Below are positions 5,824 through 11,702 of a stretch of 11,702 nt of DNA, one piece after another (the stretch's first letter is position 1; each line of letters begins with the position of its first letter). Source of the stretch: an uncultured Oscillospiraceae bacterium (GTDB lineage Bacteria; Bacillota; Clostridia; Oscillospirales; Acutalibacteraceae); NCBI GenBank assembly GCA_900540535.1, contig UQGM01000062.1, positions 1 to 11,702 on the forward strand, in the 5' to 3' direction. Under the pieces are notes generated by a model that was given only the letters and a program-made list of their open reading frames with translations, did no database searches and was not told the origin of the DNA. The position numbers were made by a program, and so were the translations under genes.

Positions 5824-7329
5824 TTACCTCTTAAGTTCGGCGAGACACTTGCGGTCTATTTTACCGTTTTTGGTCATGGGCATAATGTCAAGCTTTGTGT
5901 AAGATGTGGGTATCATATAGACGGGCAGGGAAGAAGAGAGACTTTTTCTTATATCCTTACCTGTTGTTTCTCCCGTAAAGAATGCAAGGAGTTTTGATTT
6001 TTCCTTAAGGAAAACACAGCAGGCTCTTTCAACGCCGTTAACTTCAGAGAGAGCTTTTTCTATTTCTTCAAGCTCAATTCTGTGACCCATGTATTTTATT
6101 TGGAAATCTTTGCGTCCTGCAAAGTACAGGTCATTGTTTTCACCGTAATAGGCGAGATCTCCCGTTCTGTATATGGGTTCAATGTAATTTTTATTTGCGG
6201 GATTCTGTACAAAGCGGCTGTTTGTCTGTTCAGGATTGTTATAGTATCCAAGACCTAAAGCTGTACCAGATACACAGATTTCACCGGTAACGCCGGGTTC
6301 TGTTATTATGTTGTTTTCGTCGTTTAAAAGAAATACACGTTCATTTGGGAATGCCTTTCCTATGGGTAACCCGTCTGCGTAATCTCTGTCACGCTGCACT
6401 TTGTGATATGTACAGTTGCATGTGATTTCAGTGGGACCATAGAGGTTTACAAATTCAGCATTTTTAAGAGCGTTCATCCAGTTGTCGAGATGTTTTCTCG
6501 GCATGGTTTCTCCGCTGAAAAGTATCTTGTTTACTTTTTCCGGCACTTTATAGTCAAGTCCGTGGAATGCGCTTATAAGACAAAGTGCGGAAACAGCCCA
6601 AATCATTGTGGTTATCTCTCTTTCACAAATGTGGTCGAGCAGACCGGCAGGGGAGGAGAAAAGTGATTTTGGGATTATCTGAAGAGTTGATCCTGTTTTT
6701 ACAGCTGAATAGATATCCTTTACCGAAACATCAAAATCAAAGGGTGCTTGATTTCCTATTACATCTTCCTGGGTAATGGAGAAAATTTGAGTAAAATTAT
6801 CTATAAAATCGATAACCGAACGGTGACTTATGAGAACTCCCTTTGGAACACCTGTTGAACCGGAGGTGAAATTCGCATATAGGGGGTCAGTGTCAATCAT
6901 GTTTTCTCTTATTGATAAAAGAGTATTTTCATCAGACTCTTCGGCAAGGAGTTCCTCAAATGTGATAACCTCTGCCTGAGGAAGAATTTCCTTAAGAGCC
7001 TCAGTTCTTGTCTTTTCCGTAACTATAAGTTTCGCTTCAAGGGTTTCGGCTATATGACCTATTCTTACAGCTGGGAGTTCAGGGTTAAGCAGAACATAAA
7101 AGCATCCTGCATAAACTGCACCGAAAAAGAGCTTTAAGGTATCTACACTCTTTTCCATAAAAATGGGTACAGGTGAATTTACAGTAAATCTGCGGCTTAA
7201 AGCTGTACCTATCTTTTTCGCATCTCTGATAAGCTCCTGATAGCTGCATTCTTTTTTATCATCAGCTGCTGCAATTTTGGAAGGATAATCAGCTGCTGAT
7301 TTTTCAAGATATTCGAGAACGTTTTTCAT
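5824..7329 (-). CDS. AMP-forming amino acid adenylating enzyme (DltA-like), first gene of operon
   Basis: This 501-residue protein is a stand-alone adenylation domain with the same length as DltA (about 503). Core motifs in order: A3 TSGSTGVPKG (155-164), A4 APFDFDVSVKDIY (195-207), A5 NLYGPTE (295-301), A7 YRTGDL (387-392), A8 from GRKDF to IELEEIE (405-424) and A10 NGKIDR with catalytic Lys490. The A4 block closely resembles that of DltA (FDLSVMDIY), where the Asp contacts the substrate amino group, so the substrate is probably an amino acid loaded on the downstream carrier. The ATG at 7329 has AGGAGG 6 bases upstream; the longer frame from 7431 would run through the promoter. It leads the five-gene operon, preceded by a predicted response-regulator site. 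Specificity is uncertain and may not be D-alanine. Confidence 0.9.
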   Translation of the reverse strand: MKNVLEYLEKSAADYPSKIAAADDKKECSYQELIRDAKKIGTALSRRFTVNSPVPIFMEKSVDTLKLFFGAVYAGCFYVLLNPELPAVRIGHIAETLEAKLIVTEKTRTEALKEILPQAEVITFEELLAEESDENTLLSIRENMIDTDPLYANFTSGSTGVPKGVLISHRSVIDFIDNFTQIFSITQEDVIGNQAPFDFDVSVKDIYSAVKTGSTLQIIPKSLFSSPAGLLDHICEREITTMIWAVSALCLISAFHGLDYKVPEKVNKILFSGETMPRKHLDNWMNALKNAEFVNLYGPTEITCNCTYHKVQRDRDYADGLPIGKAFPNERVFLLNDENNIITEPGVTGEICVSGTALGLGYYNNPEQTNSRFVQNPANKNYIEPIYRTGDLAYYGENNDLYFAGRKDFQIKYMGHRIELEEIEKALSEVNGVERACCVFLKEKSKLLAFFTGETTGKDIRKSLSSSLPVYMIPTSYTKLDIMPMTKNGKIDRKCLAELKR

Positions 7330-7358
7330 AGTAGCCCTCCTTTTGTTTTGATGTATAT

Positions 7359-7412
7359 ATAATAAAAATAAACTATAAAATCTACCTTTATTTAATCTTA
7401 AGATATCTAAAG
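7359..7412 (-). promoter_or_regulatory. Promoter of the envelope operon with tandem response-regulator-like site
   Basis: On the minus strand, bases 7412-7393 read as two adjacent 10-base units, CTTTAGATAT and CTTAAGATTA, which agree at 7 of the first 8 positions. Exactly 28 bases further on is the -10-like hexamer TATTAT (7359-7364). No -35 consensus is present, as expected for an activator-dependent promoter. The same arrangement occurs at 9797-9850 before the response regulator. The ATG of the adenylating enzyme is about 30 bases downstream of the -10. Confidence 0.6.
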
Positions 7413-7453
7413 AAACCCTGTTTATCGACAAAGTTCGTCAATAAACAGGGTTT
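7413..7453 (-). terminator. Hairpin terminator after the histidine kinase
   Basis: A perfect 13-base-pair stem (AAACCCTGTTTAT at 7413-7425 and its complement at 7441-7453) encloses a 15-base loop. It lies 26 bases beyond the kinase stop codon. On the minus strand the stem ends GGGTTT followed by CTTTAG, so the T-tract is short and interrupted and termination may be partial. It directly abuts the predicted regulator site of the next operon. Confidence 0.7.
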
Positions 7454-7478
7454 GTGTAATTCTAAATATTTGATTGTT

Positions 7479-9071
7479 TTAATATGCTTTTGGAATTATT
7501 ATTTTAAACTCCGTGGAAAGTCCTTTGCTTGGAGGGAACATAAGGCGAATGTTGCCGTGATGAGCATCCACTATTTTTTTGACAATTGCCATTCCGAGAC
7601 CTGTTCCTTTTCCGGAAGTGCGTGATACATCTCCGGTAATGAACGGCTCAAAAATAGTTGTAGCCATGCTTTCAGGAATGCCTATTCCGTAATCGCCTAT
7701 GGTGATTACGGCGCCATAAGCTTCGCTGTTTATTTCAAAATACAGACAAGTGCCGCCGGGGTTATACTTTACAGCATTGGTTATTATGTTTTCGATAACT
7801 CTGCGGAACAAAGTTCTGTCAATTTTGCAGTACATAGGTTCTTCCGGGATTTCTACATGAAGCTCGAACCCGGAAATTTCAAGTTCCTGATATTTTTCAG
7901 CTAAATACTCCTTGCAGAATTCGCATATATCACACTTTTCAGTGTTTACAGTAAAATCGGGATGATCCATTTTGCTGTATTCGAAAAAGGAATCTGTAAG
8001 AGCTGATACAGCTTCTGCCTTTTTTTCGATAATTTCTATGTATTTATCTTTTGTTTCTTCAGACACCAGTCCATCACATATAGCTTTTGAATACCCTTGA
8101 ATAACTGTGATGGGAGTTTTCAAATCATGTGATATATCTGTAAGAATCCTCTGACGTTCCATGTCGAGGTATTCACGTTTTTTCTCACTTTCTTCAAGCC
8201 TTTGGGATAAATCATTAAAGTTTTCCATAATCTCTTTAAATTCATATGGACCCTTATATTTTGATACGTCGTAAAAGCTGCCTCTTGTAACTCCTAAAAC
8301 TGCTTCATTAACAGGAGCTATGTATTTTTTTATCTGACGGCTAATCAGGAGTGAGAAGATAAACAGAATCAAAAAGAACGAGGGGACTAATATCCACCAA
8401 AGTTTGTATATAGAGGAAACGGCATCGTTAAAATAATCAGCGTTTAGTTCAGGAGTAACCATGATAACTGTTCTTTTCAGTCCCTTGTAATTTGTATACA
8501 CAAATTTGGTTATTCCGAAGTTGCTGGAAAATTCTCCTTTCAGAAAATTAAATTCTCTTTCTGTAAGTTTTTCTTTTTCTCCGAATAATGAGCCCTCAAT
8601 TATTTTATAATCTTCATTTATGATACTGTAATCGTTTATGACCTTTACTCCGTCTTCATAATGGGCTCTTGTTATCATGTAGTAGTTTTTTCCTTTACGG
8701 GACATGCTGGATACTTCAAAGAAATCATCAGCATCATTGAAATCAGGTATTTTATCTATTTCACTTTGAGTAAAGGTAATGTTGGGGGAGACGTTGTCAG
8801 TTTTGATAAGAGGATTGTTGTTTTCGTCCAGAACTATGAGTCGAGCGTCCTTATACCTTTCAATTGGTATTGAATCAAAATTATCTTTTTTCAGGTCATC
8901 GATATGTTTGACAAGATCACTCATTGCCGGAATGTTGACAATGCTGTAAAGCCGTAGTTCCAAAACAGTGTATATAGTCATGAACATTCCTATTACACAA
9001 ATTGTAAATAACATCAGCCACCTGAGATATATTGAAGTTATGCTGTTCTTTTTTATTTTCTTAAACCGCAT
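7479..9071 (-). CDS. Sensor histidine kinase with large extracytoplasmic domain
   Basis: This 530-residue protein is an orthodox membrane sensor kinase. The first membrane segment is at about residues 17-38, an extracytoplasmic sensor region of about 180 residues follows (about 41-223), and the second segment is at about 224-244. A HAMP linker leads to the dimerisation/phosphoacceptor helix with SHDLKTP (His315), then the ATPase domain with N box (Asn428, Asn432), G1 GDYGIGI (459-465), F box FEPF (474-477) and G2 GKGTGLGM (487-494). All catalytic boxes are intact. The sensor region is rich in charged residues and has no cysteine. Three cysteines (380, 383, 386) sit between the helical and ATPase domains in the cytoplasm. 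The ATG lies inside the last codons of the response regulator (11-base overlap), so the pair is coupled. It likely senses envelope state, given the adjacent operon, but the signal cannot be named. Confidence 0.93.
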   Translation of the reverse strand: MRFKKIKKNSITSIYLRWLMLFTICVIGMFMTIYTVLELRLYSIVNIPAMSDLVKHIDDLKKDNFDSIPIERYKDARLIVLDENNNPLIKTDNVSPNITFTQSEIDKIPDFNDADDFFEVSSMSRKGKNYYMITRAHYEDGVKVINDYSIINEDYKIIEGSLFGEKEKLTEREFNFLKGEFSSNFGITKFVYTNYKGLKRTVIMVTPELNADYFNDAVSSIYKLWWILVPSFFLILFIFSLLISRQIKKYIAPVNEAVLGVTRGSFYDVSKYKGPYEFKEIMENFNDLSQRLEESEKKREYLDMERQRILTDISHDLKTPITVIQGYSKAICDGLVSEETKDKYIEIIEKKAEAVSALTDSFFEYSKMDHPDFTVNTEKCDICEFCKEYLAEKYQELEISGFELHVEIPEEPMYCKIDRTLFRRVIENIITNAVKYNPGGTCLYFEINSEAYGAVITIGDYGIGIPESMATTIFEPFITGDVSRTSGKGTGLGMAIVKKIVDAHHGNIRLMFPPSKGLSTEFKIIIPKAY

Positions 9072-9762
9072 CTATCTTGTACCCCAATCCTCTAATTGTT
9101 TTAATGTACTTTGGATTTTTAGGATCATCCTCAATTTTTTCCCTCAAATTGGATATGTGAACCATCATTGTATTGTCATCGGTTTCAAAAAATTCTCCGT
9201 TAATGCAGGCATAAAGCTGTGCTTTAGTGTATACACGACCGGGAGAACTCATTAACTTAATTAAAATCTTAAGTTCTGTTGAAGTAAGGGGAACGGTTAC
9301 GTTGTTTTTTGTGAGGATAAAGTTTTCAAGGTCAACACAGAGCTCGCCGATTGTGATGTAACGTTCTTTTTTATTTTCAGCAGCGTCACTGCCTAAATGA
9401 TAAAAGCGGCGGAGACTTGCATTTATCTGTGCTATGACTTCCATTGGATTAAATGGTTTTGTAATGTATGCATCAGCGCCGATGTTGAGTCCTAAAATGC
9501 GATCATTGTCACTGCTTTTGGCAGACAGTATTATTATCGGTACATTGCTGAACTGTCTTACTGTCTTTGTTAATTCATAGCCGTTGATTTTAGGCATCAT
9601 TATATCAAGGACAAGTAAGTTGAATTTATCATTTTTTATTGCATTAAGAGCTTCTTCGCCGTCTGAGGCTATTGAAACTTCAAAATTGCTGCCTTCAAGA
9701 TATAGGCGCAAAAGCTCTGATATATCAACATCGTCTTCGGCTATCAGGATTTTGTATTTCAA
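9061..9762 (-). CDS. OmpR/PhoB-family response regulator, probable TTG start
   Basis: This protein of 233 residues has a receiver domain (about 1-118) with acidic pocket EDD at 9-11, phosphoacceptor Asp53 in VLDIMMP, conserved Ser80 and Lys102 in TKPF, and a winged-helix DNA-binding domain (about 135-233) ending YIKTIRGLGYKI. It should be phosphorylated by the overlapping downstream kinase. The start needs care: a GTG at 9771 is in frame, but AAAGGAAGTGAT, an 11/12 match to the ideal ribosome binding sequence, covers that GTG and points to the TTG at 9762, which would give the usual N-terminus MKYKILIAEDD. If the GTG were used the protein would be 3 residues longer. A tandem repeat upstream (9831-9850) resembles OmpR-family sites and is shared with the envelope operon promoter, suggesting autoregulation. 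Confidence 0.93.
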   Translation of the reverse strand: MKYKILIAEDDVDISELLRLYLEGSNFEVSIASDGEEALNAIKNDKFNLLVLDIMMPKINGYELTKTVRQFSNVPIIILSAKSSDNDRILGLNIGADAYITKPFNPMEVIAQINASLRRFYHLGSDAAENKKERYITIGELCVDLENFILTKNNVTVPLTSTELKILIKLMSSPGRVYTKAQLYACINGEFFETDDNTMMVHISNLREKIEDDPKNPKYIKTIRGLGYKIDAV

Positions 9763-9796
9763 GTTTATCACTTCCTTTAATGCAGTATCTGTCTAT

Positions 9797-9850
9797 TTTA
9801 TATATCCTTTTAGTAAATCTATCATTAATTAAAGCTAAAGAAATCTTAAG
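9797..9850 (-). promoter_or_regulatory. Promoter of the two-component system with tandem regulator-like site
   Basis: On the minus strand, bases 9850-9831 read as the 10-base units CTTAAGATTT and CTTTAGCTTT (8 of 10 identical). After 28 bases comes the -10-like hexamer TATAAA (9797-9802). The same half sites, period and spacing are seen at 7359-7412. No -35 consensus is visible. Both regions also share TAGATTT about 9-10 bases after the repeat. Confidence 0.6.
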
Positions 9851-9877
9851 GTTTCAATATAAATCAATATATGTATG

Positions 9878-9904
9878 AAAAAAGCGGCAGCTAAAAGCTG
9901 CCGC
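9878..9904 (-). terminator. Rho-independent terminator of the ABC exporter gene
   Basis: A perfect 9-base GC-rich stem, GCGGCAGCT (9884-9892) against AGCTGCCGC (9896-9904), has a 3-base loop and on the minus strand is followed by six T residues (9883-9878). It lies about 40 bases beyond the exporter stop codon, insulating it from the two-component system. Confidence 0.92.
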
Positions 9905-9943
9905 CGAAAAGTGTACGTTACTATATGTGACAGCCGCAAAATA

Positions 9944-11702
9944 TTAATCTCCTGCAAACTGACTTTTATATAGCTCAGCATAAAATCCGCCTTTTTCAAG
10001 AAGCTCCTGATGTTTGCCGGTTTCTACAATCTGTCCGTCATTCATCACTAAAATCATATCAGCTTTTCTTATGGTAGAAAGTCTGTGAGCTATAACAAAA
10101 CTGGTTTTGTCTTTCATCAGTTCTTCCATAGCGTCCTGAATAAGAATCTCGGTTCGTGTATCTACGGAGCTGGTTGCTTCATCAAGAATGAGCACAGCGG
10201 GATTTGCAAGAACGGCACGTGCAATAGTTAAAAGCTGTCTTTGACCCTGTGAAATATTAGAACCGTCTTCATCGAGCATCATATTATATCCGTCAGCATA
10301 TGTGGAAATAAAGCTGTTGGCTTTAGCAGAAACAGCAGCGGCTTTAATATCTTCGTCAGAAGCGTTTTCCTTACTGTACGCAATATTATCGTGTACGGTT
10401 CCTTTAAAGAGCCAAGTGTCCTGTAATACCATACCGAAAGCTTTTCTCAGCTGAGATCTTGAAAGTTTTCTTATATCAATACCGTCAATTTTGATGCTTC
10501 CGGAATTTACATCATAAAATCTCATAAGAAGATTTACGATTGTGGTTTTTCCTGCACCGGTTGGGCCGACAATTGCAATTAGCTGACCCGGTTTAACGTG
10601 AAGGTTGAAATTGCGGATAAGGGGTTTGTCCGGTGAGTAGCTGAACTCAACGTTTTCGAAAGAAATTTCACCCTTAGGCAAGGGGAGATCATATTCTACA
10701 GTTTCCTTTGGTTCATCTTCCTGATCGAGCAAAAGGAAAACACGTTCTGCGGAAGCAAGTGAGGACTGAATATTGTTTGCAATATTTCCAAGATCGGAAA
10801 TAGGCTGAGTGAACATTTTTGAATATGTTATGAAGCTTGTAACGTCACCCAACGTGATAATTCTGTTGAAAACGTATACTCCGCCGGCAACGCAGATCAT
10901 AACATATCCGATATTGTTAATGAAATTCAGCAGTGGCATGATTGTACCGGAAATAAACTGTGCTTTTCTGCTTGAGGTGTACAGTTCCTCGTTTATTTCG
11001 TTGAATTCTTCAATTGCTTCTTTTTCATGTCCGAATACTTTAACAATATTATGTCCGTTGTACATTTCCTCAATGTGACCGTTAAGTTCACCTGTGCGAT
11101 CCCACTGTGCTCGGAAGTATTTTCTTGAGCGTTTGGCTATAAAAAGTGCAACAATAAGGCAGGCGGGAATAACAGAAAGAGTAATGAGTGTCATTTCCCA
11201 GCTGACATAAATCATCATAGCTAAAACGCCGATAAGAGTGACTGAGGAAGTAACTATCTGAGTAAAGTTATTTTGTAAAGTATTACTGATATTATCTATA
11301 TCATTGGTAATACGGCTAAGTATTTCGCCTTTGGTATTGCTGTCAAAATATTTAAGAGGCAAGTTTGAGATTTTTTGATTTATCTTCTCACGCATATCTC
11401 TTACAACATTTTGCGTAATACCAACCATTGTATAATTTTGAATAAAAGTGAAAATAGCACTTCCTATATATATCGCCAAAAGAGTAATAAGAGTTTTGCC
11501 TATGGAGGTCATATTTATCTGCTGACCTGAAAGCCTTACCATAATCTGCTGCTGAATTACATCTACTGCATCGCCAAGCAGAAGGGGACCGACGATGTTC
11601 AAAATTGTAGCGATAATACCGCCAGTTAAAGACACGGCTACCAGCAGCTTGTGTTTGGAAAGAAGTTTAAGGAGTTTCCCGGCTGTCTGTATTGAGCTTA
11701 CA
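9944..11702 (-). CDS. ABC exporter half-transporter (TM288/BmrC-BmrD type), N-terminus outside window
   Basis: A membrane domain fused to an ATPase domain is seen, with the reading frame open to the right edge. A GTG at 11635 is in frame, but the frame continues upstream through the stretch KLLKLLSKHKLLVAV, the usual amphipathic lead-in to the first membrane helix, so the true start lies beyond 11702. Numbering from the GTG, Walker A GPTGAGKT is at 357-364, Q-loop Gln405, signature ISQGQ at 461-465 (for canonical LSGGQ), Walker B VLILDE with catalytic Glu486 and H-loop His517. The signature context and the C-terminal GFYAELYKSQF closely follow TM288, the catalytically complete subunit of a heterodimeric multidrug-type exporter, so a TM287-like partner is expected just upstream of the window. 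Substrate unknown; a role in lipid or drug export is typical of the family. Confidence 0.93.
   Translation of the reverse strand, partial: VSSIQTAGKLLKLLSKHKLLVAVSLTGGIIATILNIVGPLLLGDAVDVIQQQIMVRLSGQQINMTSIGKTLITLLAIYIGSAIFTFIQNYTMVGITQNVVRDMREKINQKISNLPLKYFDSNTKGEILSRITNDIDNISNTLQNNFTQIVTSSVTLIGVLAMMIYVSWEMTLITLSVIPACLIVALFIAKRSRKYFRAQWDRTGELNGHIEEMYNGHNIVKVFGHEKEAIEEFNEINEELYTSSRKAQFISGTIMPLLNFINNIGYVMICVAGGVYVFNRIITLGDVTSFITYSKMFTQPISDLGNIANNIQSSLASAERVFLLLDQEDEPKETVEYDLPLPKGEISFENVEFSYSPDKPLIRNFNLHVKPGQLIAIVGPTGAGKTTIVNLLMRFYDVNSGSIKIDGIDIRKLSRSQLRKAFGMVLQDTWLFKGTVHDNIAYSKENASDEDIKAAAVSAKANSFISTYADGYNMMLDEDGSNISQGQRQLLTIARAVLANPAVLILDEATSSVDTRTEILIQDAMEELMKDKTSFVIAHRLSTIRKADMILVMNDGQIVETGKHQELLEKGGFYAELYKSQFAGD

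Noticed and set aside
7330..7431. A 34-residue N-terminal extension of the adenylating enzyme starting at 7431.
   Set aside because: It would translate through the terminator, predicted regulator site and promoter, and the ATG at 7329 has a strong AGGAGG and matches the DltA N-terminus.
7413..7453. The hairpin before the envelope operon as a leader attenuator or riboswitch.
   Set aside because: It lies upstream of the predicted -10 region of that operon, so it would not be in its transcript; its position just after the kinase stop fits a terminator.
1..11702. CRISPR arrays, tRNA or rRNA genes, insertion sequences, transposase fragments or attachment sites.
   Set aside because: I saw no regularly spaced repeats, no tRNA-like cloverleaf with CCA-type end, no rRNA-like stretch and no terminal inverted repeats or mobile-element genes by reading both strands; a computed search was not possible.

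Overview
The window looks like part of the chromosome of an AT-rich, Gram-positive, endospore-forming Clostridia-type bacterium (Firmicutes/Bacillota). The evidence is an adjacent spmA-spmB pair (spore maturation), an AbrB-type regulator with a clostridial-style C-terminal Cys4 zinc finger, strong AGGAGG-type ribosome binding sites, sigma-A promoters and a Dlt-like cell-envelope modification operon. Genus cannot be assigned from the sequence alone. All genes except the AbrB regulator lie on the minus strand, and there is no gene-free stretch longer than 300 bases.

Layout from left to right. Bases 1-67 hold the first 22 codons of a zinc-ribbon protein, running off the left edge with its own sigma-A promoter. 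Bases 185-1300 hold spmA and spmB, reading leftward. A divergent intergenic region (1301-1472) carries a perfect inverted repeat next to the spmA start and a consensus sigma-A promoter for the AbrB-type gene (1473-1727, plus strand). A hairpin at 1748-1787 separates that gene from the convergent operon. Bases 1832-7329 hold a five-gene operon, transcribed leftward: DltA-like adenylating enzyme, fold-type-III PLP decarboxylase, DltC-like carrier protein, MBOAT acyltransferase and membrane-anchored SGNH protein. Bases 7479-9762 hold a two-component system (response regulator, then histidine kinase, overlapping genes). Bases 9944-11702 hold an ABC exporter subunit that runs off the right edge and ends at a strong terminator.

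How the genes work together. The five-gene operon resembles the teichoic acid D-alanylation system: activate an amino acid, load it on a carrier, pass it through an MBOAT channel and attach it to an extracellular polymer. The inserted PLP decarboxylase is the distinctive element. It suggests the transferred group is not D-alanine but a decarboxylated amino acid that still has a carboxylate, such as GABA, beta-alanine or lysine. The carrier-bound glutamate decarboxylation of butirosin biosynthesis (BtrJ/BtrI/BtrK) is a known precedent for the chemistry. The MBOAT ends in a Tyr-containing motif resembling that of DltX, so no separate DltX is needed.

The two-component system next door probably controls this operon. 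The same 20-base element, two CTTWAG-type half sites with 10-base periodicity, sits exactly 28 bases upstream of a -10-like hexamer both before the response regulator and before the adenylating enzyme, and neither promoter has a recognisable -35 box. The most interesting hypothesis for the window is therefore a sensor-controlled, non-alanine aminoacylation system for the cell envelope. Function and substrate are inferred, not shown.
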